Assembly: GCA_019347585.1 (NCBI GenBank)
Contig: JAHWLC010000041.1
Coordinates: 1 to 8,144, forward strand
DNA: 8,144 nucleotides
From: Actinomycetota bacterium
Lineage (GTDB): Bacteria > Actinomycetota > Acidimicrobiia > Spongiisociales > ZC4RG35
Reading direction: 5' to 3'
The notes below the pieces were generated by a model, which saw only the letters and a list, made by a program, of their open reading frames with translations, was not told where the DNA came from and made no database searches. Both the position numbers and the translations under genes were made by a program. Position 1 is the first letter of the stretch. Each line of letters opens with the position of its first letter. Shown here piece after piece: positions 1 through 6,299 of the stretch.

Positions 1-162
1 GAGGTGCGGAGCACCTTCTCGTTGGTCGAGACGCTGGAGCTCGTCGTCACGGTGGCGCTCGAGAGCTTCTACTGCCTGGTGAACCGGACCCTGGGACTGA
101 AGGCGCAGGGGTTCCGCGACCGCGCGTTGGCCGCGTCGGCCGACGGGAGTCTGTCCGAGTGA
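1..162 (+). CDS. C-terminal end of an unrecognised protein (5' end outside window)
   Basis: The first reading frame is open from base 1 to a TGA at 160-162 and encodes 53 residues. The first part (roughly residues 6-30) is rich in Leu, Val and Ala and could be a helix or a short hydrophobic segment; the tail is polar and ends SADGSLSE. I do not recognise the family. The frame holds none of the motifs expected just upstream of the gnd fragment that follows, so it is not the missing part of that gene. Codon choice (G or C in most third positions) fits real coding sequence, and the two other plus frames are less protein-like. The stop touches an ATG at 162-164, which opens only an 8-codon frame ending at 188. 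Confidence reflects that the gene is probably real while its identity is unknown. Confidence 0.6.
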   Translation, partial: EVRSTFSLVETLELVVTVALESFYCLVNRTLGLKAQGFRDRALAASADGSLSE

Positions 163-171
163 TGGAGCGGA

Positions 172-191
172 CGGACTCCCAAGCATGATCG
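172..191 (+). repeat. Near-repeat at the gnd-fragment start (copy 1)
   Basis: Positions 172-191 match 834-853 at 17 of 20 bases, with a 9-base identical core CAAGCATGA. In both copies the core carries the start codon of the downstream frame, overlapped by a TGA of the upstream frame (ATGA). The similarity does not extend further left: aligning 150-171 with 812-833 gives only scattered matches. It may be coincidence, a shared translation-coupling junction, or a recombination scar. Confidence 0.4.
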
Positions 192-850
192 TCCTCGACG
201 CCGCCGGCCAGAAAGGCACCGGCAAGTGGACCGTGATCGAATCTATGGATCTCGGGGAGCCGACGGCGCTCATCGCCGAGGCCGTCTATGCCCGCATCGT
301 GAGCTCCGACCCCGATCGGCGCGATCGCGCCTCCAAGCTGTTCCACACCCCCACCGCCGAGCTCGAGGCGGTGTCGGTCGACGACATCGAGGCCGCCCTC
401 TATGCCTCCAAAATCGTCTCCTACTCCCAGGGCTTCCGCCTCCTCTCCGGAGCGTCTGAGAAGCACGCCTGGGGCCTCGACCTGGGATCGGTAGCCTCCC
501 TGTGGCGGGCGGGCTGCATCATCCGTGCCGTCTTCCTCGAGGACATCACCGAGGCCTATCTGGCCAATCCGCGACTCGAGGACCTGACTGAGGCCGAGTT
601 CTTCTCGGATGCGCTGAGCTCGGCACAGAGCTCATGGCGGGCGGTGGTGGCCGGGGCGGTCGAGGCAGGCATTCCGGTCCCCGCCTATTCGAGCGCCCTC
701 GCCTACTTCGACGGCTTTCGCTCCGCCCGCCTCCCCGCCAGCCTGATCCAGGCGCAGCGTGACTACTTCGGCGCCCACACCTTCGAGCGGGTGGACCGGC
801 CCCGGGGCGAGTTCTTCCACAGAAATTGGGAGTCCGACTCGCAAGCATGA
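185..850 (+). CDS. gnd: 6-phosphogluconate dehydrogenase, C-terminal portion only (5'-truncated gnd)
   Basis: The full enzyme oxidatively decarboxylates 6-phosphogluconate to ribulose 5-phosphate in the cytosol. This 221-residue frame begins almost at the family signature (GQKGTGKW, residues 8-15) and continues collinearly to the family C-terminus, including YASKIVSYSQGF (73-84), WRAGCIIRA (107-115), GIPVPAYSSALAY (162-174) and IQAQRDYFGAHTFER (188-202). Substrate-site residues matching sheep Lys260, Arg287, Arg446 and His452 are visible as K10, R37, R192 and H198. About 250 residues are missing: the whole Rossmann cofactor domain and the catalytic Lys/His/Asn segment. Normal members are about 470 residues or more. 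None of the three plus frames in 1-184 encodes the expected preceding helices. No internal stop or frameshift is present, so truncation looks recent, or the join is an assembly artefact. The protein should be inactive alone. Homology is near certain; that this ATG is used is uncertain, as no Shine-Dalgarno precedes it. Confidence 0.85.
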   Translation: MIVLDAAGQKGTGKWTVIESMDLGEPTALIAEAVYARIVSSDPDRRDRASKLFHTPTAELEAVSVDDIEAALYASKIVSYSQGFRLLSGASEKHAWGLDLGSVASLWRAGCIIRAVFLEDITEAYLANPRLEDLTEAEFFSDALSSAQSSWRAVVAGAVEAGIPVPAYSSALAYFDGFRSARLPASLIQAQRDYFGAHTFERVDRPRGEFFHRNWESDSQA

Positions 851-853
851 GCG
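834..853 (+). repeat. Near-repeat at the gnd-fragment end / acetyltransferase start (copy 2)
   Basis: This is the partner of 172-191, offset by 662 bases, 17 of 20 identical. It encodes the last residues (DSQA) of the gnd fragment and carries the ATGA overlap that starts the acetyltransferase. The 8-codon frame before the gnd fragment also ends DSQA followed by a stop. Confidence 0.4.
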
Positions 854-1893
854 CATCGGTAACTGGCTACGACATCCGCGAAATCGTCATCCCCGATCTG
901 GACGACTCCCAGCTGGAGCCGATCGTCGCCGCGTCGAACCGTATCCGAGCGGAACGACGGCCCAGGGCGGTAGATCTCTCTACCCAGGAGTACCGCATAT
1001 TCACCACCTCCCCTGGCTCGGTGAGGTGGCATTACGTCGTGTCCGGTGAACACGGGCCCGCCGCCTACCTCAACCTCCGCTACCCGGACGACGGCACCAA
1101 CCCGTCACTGCTTCAGGTCTCCATCGGGGTGCTCCCCGAGCATCGGCGCAAGGGGATCGCCACTGCCCTCCTCGGCCGAGCGGTCCGATCGGCGCGAGAG
1201 CTGGGCCGGATCACCCTGGCAGGCGAAATGTTCGACACCGTCCCCGCCGCGGCGAGCTTCGTCGAGGCCATCGGCGCCAGGAAGACCCTGGACCTGCATC
1301 ACAACGTCGTCGAGATCGCCGATCTCGATCTGGAGTTGCTTCAGCGTTGGCAGCGGGAAGGTCCGGATCGGGCACCCGGATACTCGGTGACCGTCGTGGA
1401 GGGTATGTATCCCGATGACCTGTTGGAGGGGATGGCCCACCTCTATCTGGTCCTGGAGCGTGACGCTCCCATGCCCGAGGGGTGGGAGCCGCGCAACTGG
1501 ACGGGAGGATTCCTCGAGAGCTGGCTGGGGAATTTCCTGAAGGGCGCCGAGCTGATCACCGCCATCGTCATCGAGGACCGCTCGGGGGCGCCGGCCGGGA
1601 TGAGCCAGCTGGGACGTCGTCATTCCGACGACACCACCTGGTTCGTCACCACCACCATGGTCGACCCGGACCACCGCGGGCGTGCCCTGGGCAAGTGGGT
1701 CAAGGCCGCCTCCTGTCTGCGCGCCACGGAGATCTGGCCGGGAGCGAAGTGGATGGAGACCGGCAACGCCTTCACCAATGAGCCCATGCTCGCCATCAAC
1801 CACGCCATGGGCTTCCGGCACGAGTTCACGATGAGCGAGGTCGAGCTCGGCGTCGACGATGCCGAGGCCTATCTGGCGAGCAAGTCGGGCTAG
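847..1893 (+). CDS. Tandem GNAT-domain N-acetyltransferase
   Basis: A 348-residue protein built of two GNAT (acetyl-CoA dependent N-acetyltransferase) domains. The N-terminal domain has a canonical acetyl-CoA loop: strand VSIGVLPEH (91-99), then R100-R-K-G-I-A105 fitting R/Q-x-x-G-x-G/A, followed by helix ALLGRAVRSA. The C-terminal domain shows TTTMVDPDHRGRALGKW (268-284), where the loop reads R277-G-R-A-L-G282 with Ala for the usual first Gly, and the terminal GNAT signature NEPMLAINHAMGFRH (311-325). The size and two-domain plan resemble mycothiol synthase MshD and related actinobacterial tandem GNATs, but nothing identifies the substrate. The ATG at 847 overlaps the upstream TGA, arguing for translational coupling; an in-frame TTG at 826 inside the upstream gene is less likely. 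The stop shares a CTAG with serB on the other strand. Family assignment is firm, substrate unknown. Confidence 0.88.
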   Translation: MSASVTGYDIREIVIPDLDDSQLEPIVAASNRIRAERRPRAVDLSTQEYRIFTTSPGSVRWHYVVSGEHGPAAYLNLRYPDDGTNPSLLQVSIGVLPEHRRKGIATALLGRAVRSARELGRITLAGEMFDTVPAAASFVEAIGARKTLDLHHNVVEIADLDLELLQRWQREGPDRAPGYSVTVVEGMYPDDLLEGMAHLYLVLERDAPMPEGWEPRNWTGGFLESWLGNFLKGAELITAIVIEDRSGAPAGMSQLGRRHSDDTTWFVTTTMVDPDHRGRALGKWVKAASCLRATEIWPGAKWMETGNAFTNEPMLAINHAMGFRHEFTMSEVELGVDDAEAYLASKSG

Positions 1894-3116
1894 ACCGGCG
1901 GCGTTCCCGGGACCTCCATCAGCGGACTCTGCACGAACTCCTCGTCGGCGGCGTCGGCAGCCTCGATGTGCTCCCGGCTGATCCCCATCAGGAACAGGAT
2001 CGCATCGAGGAAGGGGACCGTCACCGAGGTGTCGGCGCGGTCGACCACCACCGGCTTGGCATTGAAGGCGATGCCCAGCCCTGCCGCGGCCAGCATGTCG
2101 AGGTCGTTGGCGCCGTCTCCCACCGCGACCACCTGGCCCGGGCTGATGCCCTCAGCGGCAGCGAGATCGAGGAGAAACCTCGCCTTGCGCGGCCCGTCCA
2201 CCAGCTCCCCGGCGAGCCTCCCCGTGAGTCTTCCCTCTTTGACATCGAGGGTGTTCGACAGCGAGTAGTCGATCCCCAGCTCGGCGGCTATGGCATCGGT
2301 GAAACGGGTGAACCCCGCCGAGACGATCGCCGACCTGATCCCCAGCCGGCGCAGGGTTCTCACGAAGGTCCGAGCCCCCGGGGTGAGGGTGATGGCGGCG
2401 GCGACCTTCTGCAGGGCGTCGGCGTCCAGACCCTCGAGGAGGGCGACCCGCTGCCGTAGCGACTCCTCGAAGTCGATCTGCCCCGCCATCGCCGCCCGGG
2501 TGAGGGCGGCGACGCGTTCGGCGACACCCGCCTCCCGAGCCAGGAGATCGACCACCTCGTCCTGGATCAGCGTGGAATCGACATCCAGCACGACGAGCCT
2601 CTTCGCTCTCCGCTCCAGACCGTCGGGTTGGATGGCCACGTCGATCGGCTTTCGCGCCGCCGCCTCCACCAGCTTGGCCCGGATCAGGTCGATGTCGCCG
2701 CCGGAGATGGCCAACTCATAGCTGAGCACCGGGTAGCGGGAGAGGCGGAATATCCGCTCGATGTTGCCTCCGCCGTCGGCGATGGCCCTGGCCACCGCGC
2801 CGAAATCGTCGGGTCCCACCTTCGCACCTAATACAGTGACGACCGAGACCTCCTTGATCGGGGTCGGTGTGGGCTCCACCACCTCGAAGTCGATGTCGAG
2901 GCCCTCGGCCCAGCCGAAATAGAGGAGGTCGGCGATTGTCGACCTCTCGGTGGAGACGCCGATGAGCACATTGAGGTTGAGCCTCCCCCTCACCACGATC
3001 TGCTCCACGTCGAAGATCTCGGCCTCACCTGCGCTGAGGACGTCCATCAGCCCTGCCGAGATGCCCGGGTGGTCGGGCCCGTGCACCATGACCAAGATCG
3101 TGGAGCGGTCTGCCAT
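1890..3116 (-). CDS. serB: Phosphoserine phosphatase with N-terminal ACT region
   Basis: SerB hydrolyses O-phospho-L-serine to L-serine, the last step of serine synthesis from 3-phosphoglycerate, in the cytosol with Mg2+. At 408 residues it matches the actinobacterial SerB2 type (M. tuberculosis SerB2 is about 409) rather than the shorter E. coli form. Residues 5-80 and 90-165 look like two ACT-type regulatory domains (ILVMVHGPDHPGISAGL at 7-23; VVTVLGAKVGPDDFGAVAR at 92-110), which in this family sense amino acids such as serine. The HAD catalytic part has motif I DVDST (178-182, nucleophile D178, acid/base D180), motif II SAG (266-268), motif III lysine near K311, and motif IV GDGAND (333-338). 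All catalytic residues are present. The C-terminal 30 residues are an acidic, probably disordered tail. No Shine-Dalgarno precedes the ATG; a -10-like box close to it suggests a leaderless mRNA. It converges on the acetyltransferase and diverges from pepN. Confidence 0.96.
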   Translation of the reverse strand: MADRSTILVMVHGPDHPGISAGLMDVLSAGEAEIFDVEQIVVRGRLNLNVLIGVSTERSTIADLLYFGWAEGLDIDFEVVEPTPTPIKEVSVVTVLGAKVGPDDFGAVARAIADGGGNIERIFRLSRYPVLSYELAISGGDIDLIRAKLVEAAARKPIDVAIQPDGLERRAKRLVVLDVDSTLIQDEVVDLLAREAGVAERVAALTRAAMAGQIDFEESLRQRVALLEGLDADALQKVAAAITLTPGARTFVRTLRRLGIRSAIVSAGFTRFTDAIAAELGIDYSLSNTLDVKEGRLTGRLAGELVDGPRKARFLLDLAAAEGISPGQVVAVGDGANDLDMLAAAGLGIAFNAKPVVVDRADTSVTVPFLDAILFLMGISREHIEAADAADEEFVQSPLMEVPGTPPV

Positions 3117-3124
3117 CCGGTGAG

Positions 3125-3130
3125 AGGGTA
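3125..3130 (-). promoter_or_regulatory. Candidate -10 box for leaderless serB
   Basis: On the minus strand TACCCT (form TANNNT) ends 8 bases before the serB ATG, which would put the transcription start at or next to the A of the start codon. Leaderless transcripts are common in actinobacteria and fit the lack of a Shine-Dalgarno. No convincing -35 is visible, so the call rests on spacing and a loose hexamer. Confidence 0.35.
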
Positions 3131-3174
3131 AAGCCAGGTCGTCGGCTGGGCCTATCCATCTCCGAGGGCGCCGT

Positions 3175-3180
3175 TACGAT
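3175..3180 (+). promoter_or_regulatory. Candidate -10 box for pepN
   Basis: TACGAT lies in the 93-base serB-pepN intergenic space and matches the -10 form well. It would start transcription near 3187 and leave a leader of about 23 bases holding the pepN Shine-Dalgarno. The stretch 17 bases upstream has no clear TTGACA-like element. It points away from the serB -10 candidate, so the two promoters would be divergent and share this gap. Confidence 0.3.
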
Positions 3181-3209
3181 CGAGCGCACCCGAGCAACGA
3201 GGCTATTCC

Positions 3210-5756
3210 TTGTCCGAACATCGACTTCCCCGTCACGTCCATCCCACTCACTACGACATCACTCTCGAGCCCGACCTGGAGACATTGAGCTTCCAGGGCG
3301 CAGTAGGAGTGGAGATGACCGTGACCGAGGCCACCGACACCATCGTGCTCAACTCCGCCGAGATCGAGGTCAAGTCGTTCCGCCTGACCGGGGACGGGGC
3401 CACCGCCGACATCGCCGAGCTCGTCTACGACGAAGAGGCCGAGCGGATCGCCTTCCACCTCGAGGAGCCACTGGCTCCCGGCGACTACCGGCTCGAGATC
3501 GATTACTCAGGGACCATCAACGATCAGCTGCGCGGCCTCTACAAATCCGTCTATCGCGATCCCGAGGGCAACCAGCACCTCATCGCCACCTCCCAATGCC
3601 AGGCGATCGACGCTCGGAGAGTGTTCCCGGGCTGGGACGAGCCCGACTTCAAGGCGACCTTCCAGACGACCATGGTGGTGGCCGATGGCTTGGAGGCCTA
3701 CTCCAACACCCGCGAGATCGGGCGGGAGCCGACCGACGACGGGCGGGTCAGGTTCGAGTTCGCCAAGTCGATGAAGATGTCGCCGTACCTGCTCGCCTTC
3801 ATCGCCGGCCCGTTCGAGGCCACGGAGCCGGCGATCGTCAGGGGGACCCCGATCCGGATCATCGTGCCCAGGGGCAACCTGCATCTCACCGAAGTCGCCC
3901 TCGACAACGCGGTCTTCTGCTTCGAGTACCTGTCCGACTACTACCGCATCCTCTATCCCGGAGACAAGCTCGACCACATCGCCATCCCCGACTTCGCCGC
4001 CGGGGCCATGGAGAACGTGGGGCTGATCACCTATCGGGACACCTACCTGATCATCGACCCCGAGAAGGCGAGCCAATCGGAGTTGCAGAACAGCCTCGAC
4101 GTCATCGGCCATGAGATCGCCCATCAGTGGTTCGGCAATCTGGTCACCATGGCCTGGTGGGAGGGAGCCTGGCTCAACGAGGCATTCGCCAGCTTCATGG
4201 AGCTGAAGGCGACTGACGCCAAGCACCCGGGATGGAAGAGATGGCTGGCCTTCGCCAATCTCGAGGTGCCTTGGGCCATGGGGACGGACCAGCTCGCCAC
4301 CACCCGGCCCATCGAGTTCGAGGTCAATGCGCCCGAGGAAGTCGAGGAGATGTTCGACGCCATCACCTACGGGAAGGGCAGTGCAGTGCTCCGCATGATC
4401 GAGCAGTTCATCGGGGTCGAGGCCTTCCGCGAAGGCGTGGGCAACTACCTGCACAAGCACGAGTACGCCAACACCGTGACCACGGACCTGTGGGAGGGGT
4501 TGGACCAAGCCTCGGACTGGCCGGTGAGCGAGATCATGGGGACCTGGGTCTATCAGCGCGGGTTCCCCCAGGTCGGCGTGGAGAGGGTGCCGGGCGGGAT
4601 CCGACTGGCCCAGCACCGCTATCTGGCGATTCCCGACGACACCGACTCGACGATCTGGAAGGTGCCGATACGGCTGCGGGGGTTCATCGGCGGGGCTCCC
4701 TTCGATACGACCTACCTGCTCGGGGAGGAGGAAGGGACAGTCGAGCTACCCGGCGCTCCCGAGTGGGTCACGGCGAACGCCGGCGGCCACGGCTTCTACC
4801 GGGCGCGGTACTCCGACCACCTGTTCCGCTCGTTGCTGGACAATCTCGATGATCTCGACGACATCGAGAGGCATTCCCTGGTGTCGGACACAGTCGCCTT
4901 CGTCCGCAACGGCCAGGTGTCTGCCGACTATTTCCTCGACCTGGTCAGCCTGTTCCAGGACGAGATGGAGCAGGCGGTCTGGTCCGTCATCATCGGTGGT
5001 CTCGGCATCATCGAGCACCACGCCCTCTCCGAGGAGGCACGACCGGATTTCGAGGGCTTCGTCAGGGACCTGCTCGGGCCGGCCCTCGACGAGCTGGGCT
5101 GGAGCCCGCGTGAGGCCGAGACCGACCTGCAGCGCAAGCTGCGGGGGGAGCTGATCGCCGCCAAGGGCAATCTCGGCGAGGACGAAGTCGTGATATCTCG
5201 ATGCGACCAGTTGGTGGCCGAACTGCTCGACGGGGCAAGCATGGATCCGGAGATCACCACCGCCGCCCTGGCGGTTTATGCCCGGCATGGCGGGGTAGAG
5301 GAGTACCAGACCCTGTGGAACGCCTACCAGGAGGCGGCCACGCCACTCGAGCAGGTGAGATACCTGCGGTCGGTGGCCGCGGTGGAGACACCGGAGCTCG
5401 CCGTCGCCACTCTCGACAAGATCGTGGAGGGCGATATCCGCACCCAGGACGGCTTCTGGGTATTCGCCAGGCTCCTCGGTGGCGATGCCGGCCCCGACGT
5501 CTGGAAGAGCGCCCGATCCCGCTGGGACGAGGTGCTGGCCGCGATGCCGGGCCTCACCCGGCGGCGGGTCGTGGAAGGCCTTCCCGCACTCTCACAGCCC
5601 GAGGTGGCGCTGGACGTGCAGGCCTTTTTCGCCGAGCATCCCATCCCGGAGGCGACCCGCGCCCTCTCCCAGAGGCTGGAGCTCCTCCGCGCCAACCTCC
5701 AGCTCCGGCAACGGGAGGCCCCGGTGGTGACCGACTACTTCACCCCGAATTCCTAA
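3210..5756 (+). CDS. pepN: M1-family zinc aminopeptidase (aminopeptidase N type)
   Basis: An 848-residue cytosolic metallopeptidase that removes N-terminal amino acids from peptides, one Zn2+ per subunit. No signal peptide or membrane segment is seen. Domains: N-terminal beta-saddle (about 1-195), thermolysin-like catalytic domain (about 200-440), a small beta domain (about 455-525), and a helical ERAP1-C-like C-terminal domain (about 527-840). Key motifs are all intact: exopeptidase motif GAMEN (265-269), zinc site HEIAH (301-305) with third ligand E324 in WLNEAFA, and the transition-state tyrosine Y387 in ITYGKGS. Length is typical (about 830-880). The start is a TTG at 3210: GAGG at 3199-3202 lies 7 bases upstream, no alternative upstream in-frame start is present nearby, and the product begins in the usual place before LPRHVHPTHYDI. 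It is transcribed away from serB and converges with rplL. Family certain; the gene symbol is by family convention. Confidence 0.96.
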   Translation: MSEHRLPRHVHPTHYDITLEPDLETLSFQGAVGVEMTVTEATDTIVLNSAEIEVKSFRLTGDGATADIAELVYDEEAERIAFHLEEPLAPGDYRLEIDYSGTINDQLRGLYKSVYRDPEGNQHLIATSQCQAIDARRVFPGWDEPDFKATFQTTMVVADGLEAYSNTREIGREPTDDGRVRFEFAKSMKMSPYLLAFIAGPFEATEPAIVRGTPIRIIVPRGNLHLTEVALDNAVFCFEYLSDYYRILYPGDKLDHIAIPDFAAGAMENVGLITYRDTYLIIDPEKASQSELQNSLDVIGHEIAHQWFGNLVTMAWWEGAWLNEAFASFMELKATDAKHPGWKRWLAFANLEVPWAMGTDQLATTRPIEFEVNAPEEVEEMFDAITYGKGSAVLRMIEQFIGVEAFREGVGNYLHKHEYANTVTTDLWEGLDQASDWPVSEIMGTWVYQRGFPQVGVERVPGGIRLAQHRYLAIPDDTDSTIWKVPIRLRGFIGGAPFDTTYLLGEEEGTVELPGAPEWVTANAGGHGFYRARYSDHLFRSLLDNLDDLDDIERHSLVSDTVAFVRNGQVSADYFLDLVSLFQDEMEQAVWSVIIGGLGIIEHHALSEEARPDFEGFVRDLLGPALDELGWSPREAETDLQRKLRGELIAAKGNLGEDEVVISRCDQLVAELLDGASMDPEITTAALAVYARHGGVEEYQTLWNAYQEAATPLEQVRYLRSVAAVETPELAVATLDKIVEGDIRTQDGFWVFARLLGGDAGPDVWKSARSRWDEVLAAMPGLTRRRVVEGLPALSQPEVALDVQAFFAEHPIPEATRALSQRLELLRANLQLRQREAPVVTDYFTPNS

Positions 5757-5799
5757 TGCATTAGCCGCCGAATACGGTGCATGATGCATCGAGAAAGAC

Positions 5800-5836
5800 G
5801 AAAGCCCCCGGGAAGATGGTCGAACCGGGGGCTTTC
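5800..5836. terminator. Bidirectional hairpin terminator between pepN and rplJL
   Basis: A perfect 12-bp stem, GAAAGCCCCCGG at 5800-5811 pairing with CCGGGGGCTTTC at 5825-5836, encloses a 13-base loop. The AAAG...CTTT ends and the GC core are typical of intrinsic terminators between convergent genes. Read on the minus strand (end of rplJ-rplL) the stem is followed by a pyrimidine-rich GTCTTTCTC; read on the plus strand (pepN) the tail is poorer. It sits 44 bases after the pepN stop and 64 bases beyond the rplL stop. Confidence 0.85.
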
Positions 5837-5852
5837 AGCGTGGTGGCGACGT

Positions 5853-5901
5853 CGGGGTACCCCGTCCCGATGACGGGGAAACCCGGTTTTCGCGGTTTTT
5901 T
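5853..5901 (+). terminator. Second hairpin cluster with T tract, candidate pepN terminator
   Basis: CGGGGTACCCCG (5853-5864) is a perfect palindrome and overlaps a 7-bp hairpin, CCCCGTC (5860-5866) with GACGGGG (5872-5878). Next, AAACC (5879-5883) can pair weakly with GGTTT (5894-5898), running into six T at 5896-5901. On the plus strand this hairpin-then-T layout could back up termination of pepN, but the T tract is not directly after the strong stem and it overlaps the rplL stop codon. Termination function is inferred. Confidence 0.4.
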
Positions 5902-6292
5902 ACTTCAACTCGACGGTGGCGCCGGCGCCTTCCAGGGCCTCTTTTGCCTTGTTCGCCGTCTCCTCGTCGACTGCCTCGAGCACGTTGGCGGGAGCACCGT
6001 CGACCAGGTCCTTGGCCTCCTTCAGCCCGAGGCTGGTGAGACTGCGCACCTCCTTGATGACCTGGATCTTGGCCGATCCGGCGTCGGTGAGGACCACGTC
6101 GAACTCGTCCTTCTCCTCTGCGGCCGCGGCAGCGCCGCCATCGCCGGCGGCAGCGGGGGCGGCGGCTACCGCCATGGGGGCGGCGGCGGTCACATCGAAC
6201 TTCTCCTCGAAAGCATCGAGGAATTCCTTCAACTCGAGGACGGTCATCTCCTCGAAGCTGCTGAGCAGCTCTTCCGTAGTCAGCTTTGCCAT
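5900..6292 (-). CDS. rplL: 50S ribosomal protein L7/L12
   Basis: A 130-residue protein of the ribosomal stalk; dimers bind the C-terminal helix of L10 and recruit and stimulate the translational GTPases (EF-Tu, EF-G, IF2). The N-terminal dimerisation helices are [20 protein letters not shown] and onward (1-33). An Ala/Gly-rich flexible hinge spans about 36-58. The globular C-terminal domain carries KDEFDVVL (61-68), KIQVIKEVR (75-83) and [13 protein letters not shown] (89-101), the conserved factor-binding surface. Length is normal (about 120-130). The ATG at 6292 is 7 bases after the rplJ stop; an AGGAGG at 6305-6310 and a nearer GAGAG stretch upstream serve as Shine-Dalgarno, so it is the second gene of a rplJ-rplL operon. 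The usual next gene, rpoB, is absent: pepN converges from the other side. Confidence 0.97.
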   Translation of the reverse strand: MAKLTTEELLSSFEEMTVLELKEFLDAFEEKFDVTAAAPMAVAAAPAAAGDGGAAAAAEEKDEFDVVLTDAGSAKIQVIKEVRSLTSLGLKEAKDLVDGAPANVLEAVDEETANKAKEALEGAGATVELK

Positions 6293-6299
6293 TTCTCTC

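Noticed and set aside
155..184. gnd homology continuing upstream of the ATG at 185 in the same frame
   Set aside because: Codons for DGADGLPS vaguely resemble the D-x-x-x-G-x-P region before the gnd signature, but spacing is off by a residue and frame 2 is closed by stops further upstream.
826..846. Earlier TTG start for the GNAT gene
   Set aside because: It would lie inside the gnd fragment; the ATG at 847 forms a standard ATGA overlap and gives a sensible N-terminus.
1105..1821. Minus-strand open frame of 238 codons inside the GNAT gene
   Set aside because: Shadow of a well-supported gene; no family features.
3507..4616. Long minus-strand open frame (369 codons) antisense to pepN
   Set aside because: It lies wholly inside pepN, has no recognisable domain and a composition rich in Gly, Val, Asp and His typical of reversed GC-rich codons. 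pepN motifs are intact on the other strand.
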